Positions 14,719 to 24,300 of a stretch of DNA of 31,373 bases are shown here, piece by piece. Under the pieces are notes generated by a model. It did not search any database. It worked only from the letters and a program-made list of their open reading frames with translations, and had not been told where the DNA came from. The position numbers and the translations under genes are program-made. The first letter of the stretch is position 1. Every line of letters starts with the position of its first letter. The stretch is taken from positions 1 to 31,373 of the IMG/VR virus record IMGVR_UViG_3300047509_000099. One strand, written 5' to 3'. Origin of the DNA: a virus.

Positions 14719-17700
14719 ATGAACTTTCAGACTCCGAATGGCAATCAGATCCGCCTCTCGTTCTGGGACGGATCACGCGTCGAGATCAGCGGGCCAAAGG
14801 ATGCCGAGTATCACGTTGAGTTCCGAGACGCCGCGGCAAGTGATCTCGTCGTCTCGGGTATCAGCATCAGCAAGCGAGATGTAATGCACTGGTGCTCGCC
14901 GACGATCTGGAACGGAGCGGTCCCGGCGTACTTCATAAAGTGGCACGTGACTGTTACGGAAGACGGAAAGCAGGTGCTCGACTACGTACTTGACCTGCAA
15001 GGCAAGGATGTTTATATCCAGATCAACAGTAGCGCACTGGGAGATACGATAGCATGGACTCCGTACGCTGAGGAGTTTCGAAAGAAGCACCAGTGCAATG
15101 TTCACGTCGCAACGTTTCACAACGAACTCTTCGCCGGCGAGTATCCGTACCTGGACTTCTGCAAGCCTGGTTCCGGGCATTCAGAGAAGTTCGACTTTGG
15201 CTACATCATTGGTTCGTTCGACGACCAGTACGCGCGGAACAAGAACAACTGGAGAACGATTCCGCTACAGCAGATCGCGTCAGACTACCTCGGGTTGGAT
15301 TACCGAGAGGTAAAGCCGAGGATTAGGCGGTCTGATCTGCCGCGTCCGATTCCGGAGAAGTACGTTGCCATCGCGGAGTTTAGTACGTTCGACTGCAAGC
15401 TATGGCTAAACCCTGACGGGTGGAACAAAACGGTTGAGCACCTGACTAGCCTCGGTCTTAAGGTCGTCTCGGTGAGTACCGAGCGTACGCAACTAAAGAA
15501 CGTTGTTTCTGCAAACGCGCGTCCCATCGAGGAGACGATCCGCAACATCCAGCACGCAGAGTTCTTCATCGGCGTGTCATCTGGTTGTGCGTGGCTCGCG
15601 TGGGCTCTCGGAGTGCCTACGGTTGTCATCTCCGGTTCAACCGATACTTTCACCGAGATGACCGACTGCTACCGCGTGATCAACAAGATGGTGTGTCACG
15701 GTTGCATCAACGACAAGGAGGTTCCGTTCGACCGCGGCAACCGGAGGCTCTGCCCGCGCAACAAGAACTTCGAGTGCTCAACATCTATCACGTTCAAGAT
15801 GGTAAAGGCTGCGATCGACAGGCTGATGAAGGATCACATGACGTACGTATTCCCGCCGGAAAAAGAGCAAAAGCAATCGGACGGAGTCCTGATGATCTTG
15901 CCGCACTGTTCTACGGGCGGACTTCCGCAGTACGCCTACCAGTGCGTTCGTGACCTCCGCAACGCCGGAGTGCCGGTAACCGTGATCGAGTGGAACGACT
16001 ACGGGAACTACGACGTGCAAAAGAAGCGGCTCAAGGCCATCGCTCCGTTCTACACGATGAGCGGCGACAAACTGAAGCAACTGCATCAGATCGTTGCCGA
16101 CGTTAACCCAAGCGTAATCCATTTGCAAGAGTTCGCGGAGTATTTTCTTCCTGAGAAAGTGGCGGGATATCTCTACCTAAAACCTCGCTCTTGCCAAATC
16201 GTTGAAACATCCCACGGGACTGAAGTAGTGGCTCCAAAAGATAAGAAGTACCTGCCAGATAGGTTCATCTTCGCGAGCCAATACCACATGGACAAGTATG
16301 CCGTTCTCGGAGTTCCGTCCAGCGTTGCCGAGTATCGAACTGAGCAGCAAGTAAGGCCGAACCGTACGGAAGCGCTGTCAAAGCTCGGCCTTATCTCCGA
16401 CCGCAAGCACGTTCTCAACGTCGGACTGTTCACTCCAGGCAAGAACCAGGGCGAACTGTTCGAGATCGCACGGAAACTCCCGGATATCCTGTTTCACTTC
16501 GTCGGCAACCAGGCTCCGAACTTCGCGGACTATTGGAAGCCGCTAATGGAGAGCAAGCCGGAGAACTGCATGATCTGGGGTGAGCGCCACGACGTTGAAC
16601 TCTTCTATGCCTCGATGGACTTGTTCTACTTTGCCTCAACGAACGAGTTCAACCCCATCGTGATCAAAGAAGCGTTGGCATGGCAGATGCCGATCCTGAT
16701 GAGGGACTTGGCGACCTACGGAGGAAAGTACCACCGGAATCCGCTAGTGGAGTTCATCAGCGTTACCGACAACGTTCGAAGTCTGGCTGAAAACCTGCGC
16801 CGCCGCTTCCGGACGCTAGGGAGCGATCTGCTTGATGCCTACAAGTTCGGGGAGCACGGCAGCACCCCGAAGCCGCCTGCTGGCGCTGCTTCCATCCCGG
16901 CCTCGGAGCAGGCACGAGCGAGCCGGGAGACTACCGCCGCTAGGTTACCTATACTGGTAGCCCAGGAACGCAGCCATCAGCCTGAAACCGCGCAAGAACA
17001 GGCAATCCCCGGCTGGTTCGATCCGGCAAACCGGAGGCAACTCGACGCGCTCATCAAGAAGCATGATATCCGGACTGTAATCGAGGTCGGGTCTTTCCTC
17101 GGCCTGTCAGCAGTATGGTTCGCGCGCAATCCTCAGATCGAGCGCGTAACATGCATCGATACTTGGGATACGGCAGGCGCCGAGAAGAACGATCCAGAAC
17201 TATTCGCAGAGATGACAAGGCTCGGCTTCTACGGAGACTTCCTCCCCATGTTCGTCTCCAACATGAAAGCGGCCGGTGTCTGGGACAAGATTGAGGTAGT
17301 TCTCGGGTTGTCCGGTGACGTTGCGTCGATGGTCGATCAGGCGGATCTTGTTTACATCGACGCGGACCACTCGCGGGCCGGCTGCTTGGCCGACATCAAA
17401 GCATATCTCCCAAAGGCGCGCAGGATCATCTGCGGTGACGACTACGTCGCGCGCCCGGAGTTCGGAGTGATCGAGGCGGTCAGCAAAGCGCTCCCAAAGC
17501 ACAAGCACTGCGGAGGGTACCCAGGCAACGGGCCGTTCTGGTGGGACTTTGTTTCTAGTTACTCGCCGGATTACTCGGAGGTTGCCGTCATCATTCCGAA
17601 CCTCAACTATGGCAAGACGCTGAAGCGGGCGATCATGAGCGCTCAGTCTCAAACGGTACCGCCATTAGAAATAATCGTTGTAGACGGCGGATCAAAGGAT

Positions 17701-18252
17701 GACTCGGCGCGAATATGCAAAGAGCTTGGGGTCGAGTTCATCGTCGAACGCAAAGGCAAGATGGCGCGAGCGAAGAACACCGGCGTAGAAAACTCGTTGG
17801 CAGAGTTCATCGTTCCTCTCGATGCCGATGACTGGATTGAACCGACCTATATCGAGCGCTGCCTAGAACGAATGACCGACGGCGTAGGAGTGGTTGCCAC
17901 GCAGTTGCAGTGGCCGGACGGCGGCATTCAGGTCCCAGATCCTCCGTTTACGGTAGAACGCCTGCTCGAACGGAACAGGCTGTTCTCCTGCTCGATGATC
18001 AGGCGTGCCGCGTTCGAAGCAATCGAGGGGTACGATGAGCATCCGGCGCTGTTCGAAGATTGGGACATGTGGCTCCGTATGGTTGCGGCCGGCTGGCAGA
18101 TCGGCGTGGTTGACGAGCCGCTGTTCCACTTCACATCGCGCAACTGCGGAGAGTTCGATGAGCGTATGTCGCGCGAGCAAGAGCGTGAGTACGCGGACTA
18201 CATGAGGACAAAGCATGAAGAGAGTCAGTCCAGGCTACTGGTTAAGGATTAA
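14719..18252 (+). CDS. Four-domain O-heptosyltransferase-like / GT4 / methyltransferase / GT2 fusion
   Basis: A 1177-residue protein. Residues 1-373 resemble the autotransporter O-heptosyltransferase family (TibC, Aah): ALGDTIAWTPYAEEF at 106-120, STFDCKLW at 222-229, FFIGVSSGCAWLAWALGVP at 282-300, and four cysteines C326, C329, C345 and C353 in the place of the family's iron-binding set. Residues 388-700 are a GT-B glycosyltransferase of GT4 type (GLFTPGKNQGEL at 569-580, E643-x7-E651). Residues 764-944 are a class I SAM methyltransferase (VIEVGSFLG at 787-795, YIDADHS at 879-885). Residues 953-1150 are a GT2 domain (IIPNLNYGKT, VVDGGS, DADD at 1035-1038, FEDWD at 1112-1116). A Pro/Ala/Gln-rich linker at about 705-763 separates the halves. 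It probably builds and modifies a glycan on Ser/Thr residues; the neighbouring fibre is the likely target. Full sugar identity is unknown. Confidence 0.85.
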   Translation: MNFQTPNGNQIRLSFWDGSRVEISGPKDAEYHVEFRDAAASDLVVSGISISKRDVMHWCSPTIWNGAVPAYFIKWHVTVTEDGKQVLDYVLDLQGKDVYIQINSSALGDTIAWTPYAEEFRKKHQCNVHVATFHNELFAGEYPYLDFCKPGSGHSEKFDFGYIIGSFDDQYARNKNNWRTIPLQQIASDYLGLDYREVKPRIRRSDLPRPIPEKYVAIAEFSTFDCKLWLNPDGWNKTVEHLTSLGLKVVSVSTERTQLKNVVSANARPIEETIRNIQHAEFFIGVSSGCAWLAWALGVPTVVISGSTDTFTEMTDCYRVINKMVCHGCINDKEVPFDRGNRRLCPRNKNFECSTSITFKMVKAAIDRLMKDHMTYVFPPEKEQKQSDGVLMILPHCSTGGLPQYAYQCVRDLRNAGVPVTVIEWNDYGNYDVQKKRLKAIAPFYTMSGDKLKQLHQIVADVNPSVIHLQEFAEYFLPEKVAGYLYLKPRSCQIVETSHGTEVVAPKDKKYLPDRFIFASQYHMDKYAVLGVPSSVAEYRTEQQVRPNRTEALSKLGLISDRKHVLNVGLFTPGKNQGELFEIARKLPDILFHFVGNQAPNFADYWKPLMESKPENCMIWGERHDVELFYASMDLFYFASTNEFNPIVIKEALAWQMPILMRDLATYGGKYHRNPLVEFISVTDNVRSLAENLRRRFRTLGSDLLDAYKFGEHGSTPKPPAGAASIPASEQARASRETTAARLPILVAQERSHQPETAQEQAIPGWFDPANRRQLDALIKKHDIRTVIEVGSFLGLSAVWFARNPQIERVTCIDTWDTAGAEKNDPELFAEMTRLGFYGDFLPMFVSNMKAAGVWDKIEVVLGLSGDVASMVDQADLVYIDADHSRAGCLADIKAYLPKARRIICGDDYVARPEFGVIEAVSKALPKHKHCGGYPGNGPFWWDFVSSYSPDYSEVAVIIPNLNYGKTLKRAIMSAQSQTVPPLEIIVVDGGSKDDSARICKELGVEFIVERKGKMARAKNTGVENSLAEFIVPLDADDWIEPTYIERCLERMTDGVGVVATQLQWPDGGIQVPDPPFTVERLLERNRLFSCSMIRRAAFEAIEGYDEHPALFEDWDMWLRMVAAGWQIGVVDEPLFHFTSRNCGEFDERMSREQEREYADYMRTKHEESQSRLLVKD

Positions 18253-18796
18253 CCTTCCGTACATCTTGTGGCTTTTGATCGGAGCCGTTCTCATCTATTC
18301 ACAGCAGACGTTCAATGGGAACGTCAACGTGCGCGGAAACGTTCAGTCCGGCTATCAGAGCGGAAAGTCCGGGTTTACTGGATGGTCTGGGAAGACGGAC
18401 GGAGGCGTTCAGGCGATCGGAGTTCCTGACGCTGCTGGAGGACCAACGCTGTACATGATGCCTGCTACCGCTCCCGCCACTGCTGGGCAAATCTTCCAGG
18501 ATACTGGCACCGCAACATGTCCTACACTTGCAGCCGGATCGCCTGCGTTTACGTGCCGTCAACTGACATGGATACCGCATAGCTTCGCGGCGGCGGAAAG
18601 TTCCAGTTCGACCTGGACGATCACCGGGGCTACGCACAATCTTGGCTCGTGCGATATACAGGTGCAGACCTGGAACAACGCGAGCCCGCAAGCACTGATA
18701 ACTCCTACCGCTGTGACGTGCGATCAGTCCGGTACGTTCAACGTCGTGATTACGTTCGGCTCCGCTCAGGTCGGTCGCGTGGTCCTATCGAGGTAA
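18215..18796 (+). CDS. Exported or membrane-anchored protein with fibre-type beta module
   Basis: A 193-residue protein. It starts inside the end of the glycosylation gene (38-base overlap) with GAGG upstream. Residues about 12-28 (INLPYILWLLIGAVLIY) are a signal peptide or membrane anchor, followed by SQQTFNGNVNVRGNVQ. The C-terminal 70 residues (TITGATHNLGSCDIQVQTWN ... FNVVITFGSAQVGRVVLSR) are homologous to the four beta modules of the collagen-like fibre. It therefore looks like an appendage or adhesin part that is carried to, or anchored in, a membrane. Six cysteines or fewer are present, with the middle containing CPTLAAGSPAFTCRQ. Confidence 0.65.
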   Translation: MKRVSPGYWLRINLPYILWLLIGAVLIYSQQTFNGNVNVRGNVQSGYQSGKSGFTGWSGKTDGGVQAIGVPDAAGGPTLYMMPATAPATAGQIFQDTGTATCPTLAAGSPAFTCRQLTWIPHSFAAAESSSSTWTITGATHNLGSCDIQVQTWNNASPQALITPTAVTCDQSGTFNVVITFGSAQVGRVVLSR

Positions 18797-18805
18797 CAAA
18801 CTAAT

Positions 18806-20068
18806 ATGAATAAGAAGCTTCTGTGGGCGGCATTCGGCGGCGCAGTATTGGTGTCTTTACTCTTTGGGCAGCAGGTCATCAACGGGTACCGCGACTACGT
18901 TCTGTCAGCCGCTCCGGGAAATCCGGCGAGCGGTCGCATCAGGATATATCAAGACAGCGCTACGCTGAGATCCGGATGCAAGGATACGAACGGAAAAGGA
19001 TGCTACGCGGCGAACGTCGTCAACGACAACGTTACATCAGTCAACAATGCAGCTTCGCCGTATACGGTCGTCATCGCCGACGGGTACATCAATTGCGATG
19101 CCACCGGCGGCGCGGTAACGTTGACGCTCCCGGCAGCGACCGGGTCCGGCCGCGAGATCAGCTTCAAGAAGATCGATTCATCCGCCAACGCGTGCACTCC
19201 CACTCTGGCCGGGTCGGATACGATCGAAGGGCAAACGACGTACTCTCTGACCTCGCAAGGTACTTCGAGCAAGATCGTGGATGCCTTGGCGAACACCGTA
19301 GTATCCGGCACCTATACCAGCGGCGGATCGATCACCGGATCGACGAGTCAAACGTGTACTCTCACCGCGCTGAACGGAGGCGGAGCGAACGCGACCGCGA
19401 CGGTAGCACTGACCGGTACGAACGCCATCGCCGGTGGGACTGCCATCGTAATTACGGACTACGGCAGCGGGTATGGCAGCGCGCCAACGTCGGCAACGCT
19501 CGGCAACGGAACGGCGACGTGCAGCGGTACGGCGGTGATATCGACGACCACGGCAGGCATGTGGCAGAGGTCGCACGTCAACCAGCTTGGTGGAGACGTG
19601 ACCGGGCCAAGTACTGCGAATACGGTGAAGTCTTTGAACGGAGTTCTGCTATCTGGTCTGGTAACCGGACTACTAAAGATCACCACCGGCACCGGCGCTC
19701 CGTCGATCGCTACGGCGGCGGACATTCCGGCGGCTGCAACCGTGTTCGGTTCCGGTACCATCACGATTCCGGCGGGAAACTCGGTGATCGTCGGCTGCAC
19801 CTCAACCTGTTCCGTGCCGGTACCCGTTCCCGCGGCAGGTTATCAGATCTGCATCAAGAACGATGCCGGGATAACTACCGTGATCACACTGTCAGCGCTC
19901 GGTTCTTCCGCGATGTATCCCAAGGCGGATGACTCCGGCTACGGCACGGCCGGAACGGGCACGATGGTGGGTAGCGCGGCTACAAACAAAGTATGCCTAG
20001 TCGGGCGCGACGCCACGCACTACGAACTGGGGGCGATCAACGCCGCCGCAAACTGGACGGTGAACTAA
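18806..20068 (+). CDS. Signal-bearing fibre-like protein with GSGY-type repeat
   Basis: A 420-residue protein with a short basic start and a hydrophobic core (MNKKLLWAAFGGAVLVSLLF) followed by GQQVINGYRDY. The same 'QQ-x-(F/I)-NG' arrangement follows the hydrophobic segment of the preceding protein. Residues about 175-240 carry a TLTALNGGGANATATVAL ... DYGSGYGSAPTSATL motif, common in phage fibre and adhesin-like repeats. The rest is Ala/Gly/Thr-rich beta structure with VTLTLPAATGSGREISFKK, which resembles tail-fibre shaft segments. No enzymatic site is seen. No clear Shine-Dalgarno precedes the ATG. The stop TAA overlaps the next ATG as TAATG. Confidence 0.6.
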   Translation: MNKKLLWAAFGGAVLVSLLFGQQVINGYRDYVLSAAPGNPASGRIRIYQDSATLRSGCKDTNGKGCYAANVVNDNVTSVNNAASPYTVVIADGYINCDATGGAVTLTLPAATGSGREISFKKIDSSANACTPTLAGSDTIEGQTTYSLTSQGTSSKIVDALANTVVSGTYTSGGSITGSTSQTCTLTALNGGGANATATVALTGTNAIAGGTAIVITDYGSGYGSAPTSATLGNGTATCSGTAVISTTTAGMWQRSHVNQLGGDVTGPSTANTVKSLNGVLLSGLVTGLLKITTGTGAPSIATAADIPAAATVFGSGTITIPAGNSVIVGCTSTCSVPVPVPAAGYQICIKNDAGITTVITLSALGSSAMYPKADDSGYGTAGTGTMVGSAATNKVCLVGRDATHYELGAINAAANWTVN

Positions 20069-21204
20069 TGAAGATCGTTGCCTTTTTTCTTCTGCTTACT
20101 ACGTTACCTGCGTGGGGCGGGCAACCGGTTCCACAACGTATTGCCCGTATCCCAGGTAGGATGCTTCACCTTGTGTTAAAGCACCCTCCCTTCAAACCCA
20201 TCACAGCAGATATTCCAATAGAGAGTTTTGCACCGCAGATCCTTGTCAGCATCTTCGGTGGTGCTCCCGGAATCGCCGCTCCGCCAGCCTTCATCCAGTC
20301 CTTTTCCGGAGATTGCGACGGTTCGTGCGGAACGTCCGTAGCTACTGCAGCCTCATCTAGCCCGACAATCTCCGGGCATTTGAATGTTGTAGGGTGGGGT
20401 ACGCAACGCGACTGCGGAGCAACCGGCTTTGGTAATTTCGTGGTCACGGCAACAACCTCGACCGGGGTAATGCGCCCTACGGACCTCGGCTTAAATATAT
20501 ACACTCCGATCATTCCTGTCAGCGGTGTATCCTTGATTGGCGCGGAGATCTCGAACGGAGGGACTAACTATGGTACACCCGCCTGTACAGTGAGCGGCGG
20601 GGGTACTTGTACCGCACTCGCAACTGCCGGAGTAGTCACCCAGCTTACAATCCTCACTGGCACTGGCTATACTCCGTCTAGTCCGGCTGTCATTACCATA
20701 ACGGACGGCTCGCTGACGGGTTCTGGAGCAACTGCGATTCCGATTGCGTACGGGATTGGGCAAGTGAATCGGTGTTTAGCTGGATGGATCGCTCCGAACA
20801 TCACGGGACATGCTAGCGAAATAGTAACTGTAAAGGATAATCAGATATCGCTGTATACGGGCGTCATCGCCGTGGAATTATCGGGATTGGCGCTGACCAG
20901 CCCAATAGACGGAGTAGCCAGCGCAACTGGGACGGGGTCTTCCTCGATCACCGCGAGCGCATATACAACCACCGGGACATCTGATGGCAGCGTATGCTTT
21001 GGACGCGTCGAAGCACTCAGCCAAACCGGCGGCGCGGCATGGGCAGCTGGGACTGGGTATACCATTGCACCTGGCGCTCTGGTCCCAGATACATTCATGA
21101 ACGCACAATATCGAGTAAATTTTGCGCCTAACGGAACGACGCCATCTATTTCCAGCGGTTCCACGGCAGCTCGCGCGATACTTTGCGTAGCGCTTCATCA
21201 GTAA
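20068..21204 (+). CDS. Signal-bearing fibre-like protein
   Basis: A 378-residue protein. The ATG at 20068 overlaps the preceding stop (TAATG); the longer open frame from 19993 would run into the previous coding sequence. Residues 1-18 (MKIVAFFLLLTTLPAWGG) are a classical Sec signal peptide with a likely cleavage site at Ala-Trp-Gly-Gly. The mature part has two Cys-rich beta segments and a GGTNYGTPACTVSGGG ... GTGYTPSSPAVITI repeat of the same type as in the previous gene. A final jelly-roll-like domain follows (VELSGLAL, SVCFGRVEALSQ). Surface or virion appendage role is likely; exact partner unknown. It converges with the antisense miniprotein one base downstream. Confidence 0.6.
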   Translation: MKIVAFFLLLTTLPAWGGQPVPQRIARIPGRMLHLVLKHPPFKPITADIPIESFAPQILVSIFGGAPGIAAPPAFIQSFSGDCDGSCGTSVATAASSSPTISGHLNVVGWGTQRDCGATGFGNFVVTATTSTGVMRPTDLGLNIYTPIIPVSGVSLIGAEISNGGTNYGTPACTVSGGGTCTALATAGVVTQLTILTGTGYTPSSPAVITITDGSLTGSGATAIPIAYGIGQVNRCLAGWIAPNITGHASEIVTVKDNQISLYTGVIAVELSGLALTSPIDGVASATGTGSSSITASAYTTTGTSDGSVCFGRVEALSQTGGAAWAAGTGYTIAPGALVPDTFMNAQYRVNFAPNGTTPSISSGSTAARAILCVALHQ

Positions 21205-21205
21205 C

Positions 21206-21343
21206 TTACATGCGCCCGGCCTTCATTTTTCGTCTGGCTTCCATATGCGGGTCGGCGGTAGCCCAGAGCATCGTGAAGAAAGTACCGACCGCTCCGAGAA
21301 GTACACCTGAAAGCAGTCCAACGATAAATTCAAGGTTTGTCAT
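21206..21343 (-). CDS. Antisense 45-residue single-pass membrane protein
   Basis: A small gene that fills the gap between two plus-strand genes exactly: it ends one base after one and starts over the start codon of the other. The protein has NLEFIVGLLSGVLLGAVGTF as a membrane segment and a basic end (HMEARRKMKAGRM). Its CAT start (21341-21343) shares the palindromic CATG with the plus-strand ATG at 21342. A perfect TATAAT (minus strand, 21351-21356) lies seven bases upstream of the ATG, so its message could be leaderless. The frame is open further upstream, but that would run into the plus-strand gene. Function unknown; a membrane regulator or exclusion peptide is possible. Confidence 0.6.
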   Translation of the reverse strand: MTNLEFIVGLLSGVLLGAVGTFFTMLWATADPHMEARRKMKAGRM

Positions 21344-24300
21344 GGGCGTAATTATACTACTTTTCCTCAGCGCCGTATTGGCTTGGCCACAGACCGCCAT
21401 CACCGGCCTGGGCGGCTCCACGCTCAATATGGTGGACCGGGATGGCGACGGTTATGGCGTCGGCCCTCCGGTCATTATCAACACCACGGTAGCGTCCACG
21501 ATCACGGCGGGTGCGACGAGCGTAACGCCGGTCAGCATGGTTGCCGGGACGACCACAGGCACTACGCTAAACAACACCGCAACGGTCAATGTGCTTTCTA
21601 ACGGAACCGTGAATCGAACGGGAGGTGCGGCCACATTCACTCAGAGCGGCGCCTATGGGCAAGCGGTCTCGACATATATCGTAATTCCAGGAGCGGGGTG
21701 CCCAACTGTGGCGACCGTGACAGACGCCTGCACGGTAGCCAGCATCACCACCGGCAATCAATTGCTGCTGTGTACAACCGGCCCATGTCCAGGGTCCTAC
21801 ACGCCCGTCACTGGAGCGACGGCGACCTGGGCGACCTCCTACATCGAACTGACGAGCGTGGCCGCCGTACAATCTGGGGAAGTGCTGGCATCAAGCCCGG
21901 CTGGGATTCTCGGGACGGTCCAGATGATCGAACCGTTCAAGACGATGGCTCAGCCGAACGGCATCTTGGTTTCCCCGCAGCCATTACTACCTTACACGAG
22001 CGGCACGATAACCTTCAGCATCGGCGTGGGTATGACGTTGCGCGTGTTCCAGCAGGACGGCAGCGGAAATTTGCTTTGGCCTGGCAGCACGGAGTACGTG
22101 CAAGTGGCGTCAGTCACCAGCACGAGCTTCACGACCGTTTATCCGTTTGCGTTCACGCACAACACGTCTAACGGGACGATACACCTCACCGATTTGCGCT
22201 CTCTCGGGCCGGACGCGGATGACCTGGATGCCACGGTCCACACCGGTCAACAGTTGATCGCCAAGTACACCTCCGGAGCCACTTTCCCGGCAACGAATGC
22301 GGCGGTGCTAGCAGCAGTGAAGGCGCTCTACACCCCCGCGCGGGGCTACACGACTGTGACGAACGTAGACTACGGCCCCTATAACCCGGCGCATATCTGG
22401 TACATTGCCCCAGGTTCGGCGACTGCGGCTTGCATCGCAAACAACGGCTCCAGCACTGGGTGCGTGGGCAACGACTCTACCGGCGCGGTCAACAATCCAG
22501 GACTGCCGTTTCTTACCTGCGCGGCGCTGGTATCCCATCTGGTTGTCGGGGATATGGTGCTTGGCCGTGATGGTTTTACGGATCAGTGCAACATCCCTAG
22601 CGGGTCTTCGGGGAGTCCGGTAATTTTCATGAGCTACCCAGGCGAGATGGTGGCCTTCGATGCGTCGTCAGTGACGGCCGGGATATTCTTCGGCGCTCAG
22701 CATGACATCGTAGTCGATAACGTCCGGTTTCAGAATAACGGCCAACTCTCTGGAGGTGGAACAAATCTATATGCAACAACGCAGAGCTTTCACGACATAA
22801 TCATTCGCCACGTGGACGCGGGGACCGGAGTGACGGGCGGTGAGGCGTGCTGGGTGGCCCAGTGGTCTGGCTTTGCCAATCTGATTATCGAAGACAATTC
22901 CTGTCACAACGCTTTCGAGCATGGTATGTATTTAGGCACCACTTACATACCAGCCCCCGGCTTACGTGTGTGGCGCAATGTATTCTTTGATAATGGCTGG
23001 ACGGCCCTGCACCTGAACGGCCTCGTTACCGGGGCGCTCGTTCAGCAGAACCTTAGCTATGGCACCACGGTTAACTCGTTCGACATTCAGAGCGGCGTCA
23101 ACAATTCCACGTTTTCGAGCAATATTGCCGTCGCCACTGATCCGCTCAACGATACCATTGCAATCGCTATCGACAACTACAAGGACCAAAGCGACTGCGA
23201 CGGCACGTCCTCTTCGCTTGGCGATTTGGCCTGTGTGGTGAACGCCGCCACATGGTCAGCAGGTACGGCCACCATCGGATTCTCCAACGTTGGAACCGGG
23301 GTGGATTTTTGCGTCGGCTGCTATATGTACGTGTTTGGGGTCACCCCTTCCGGGTACAACTGCACCAACGCGCAAGGACATCCGCAGGGCTGCATCATTA
23401 CTGCGGTAGACCGCACCACACCGTCAAACCCGCTTGTGAGCTATGCAGTCGCGTCCAATCCAGGTACGTATGTCTCTACTACCACAGGCCGCGCCGGGCA
23501 GGGCGTCGGTGATTCGATTAACAATGTCATCGAGAATAATACCTTCATTAGCGAGCAAGCCCGCTCCCCAGTAATCTACGTCGTCAACTACTGTTCGGCG
23601 CATGGCGACACTAGCAAGTGCCCGACGATCAGTGGTACTCCTGACACGATCTCAGCAGGCAGCATCGACAATCTGACGATCCGAAACAATGTGTTGATCA
23701 ACAATGGAGCCTCGGTACAGGGCTCCGGGGATGCCGCCGGTGTCCCCCACATGGCCGTCGCCTTCGCCAACTCCAACGACGCTGGCAGTCCGTACTGCTG
23801 TGCGAACTACCTGCCAACCGCCACCATCGATCACAATCTGGTATTCGATATGTCCGATCCCACGGGCGCAAATAAGTGGGCTATCGGCAGTAGCGAGCCT
23901 ACCTGTGCTGGAACTTCAGACCAGTACTCGGCCTATTCCGTGACCGGGGTATCGTTAGTGGGGACGTGCTCGAATCTGTCATTCACAACCGGATCTCTCA
24001 CCGGCAATATCTGGGGCGACCCTAAAATTGTCACCTCAGCCCCATTGATGCTCTCCTATGTGTTCCCGGAAGCATTCGACGCACGGCTACTAAATACGTC
24101 TCCTGCCTTTCACACCGGCTCAACCACCAACCTGCCGCCGTATGACGCTTTGGGCCGTGGCTATATTGGCAACCCGGCCCCGTCTATTGGCGCGCTGGAG
24201 CGGAACCTGTACACGTATGGCTGGAACAATCTCGGCGTTGGCCTGTACAACGCCTCCATCGTTCCGGCAGGCCACACGGCTACCTGTCCGATCAATGGTG

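Noticed and set aside
18823-19932. 369-residue plus-strand ORF rich in Arg, His and Gln in another frame
   Set aside because: It lies inside the signal-bearing fibre-like gene in a shifted frame, and its Arg-rich composition is typical of a frame shadow.
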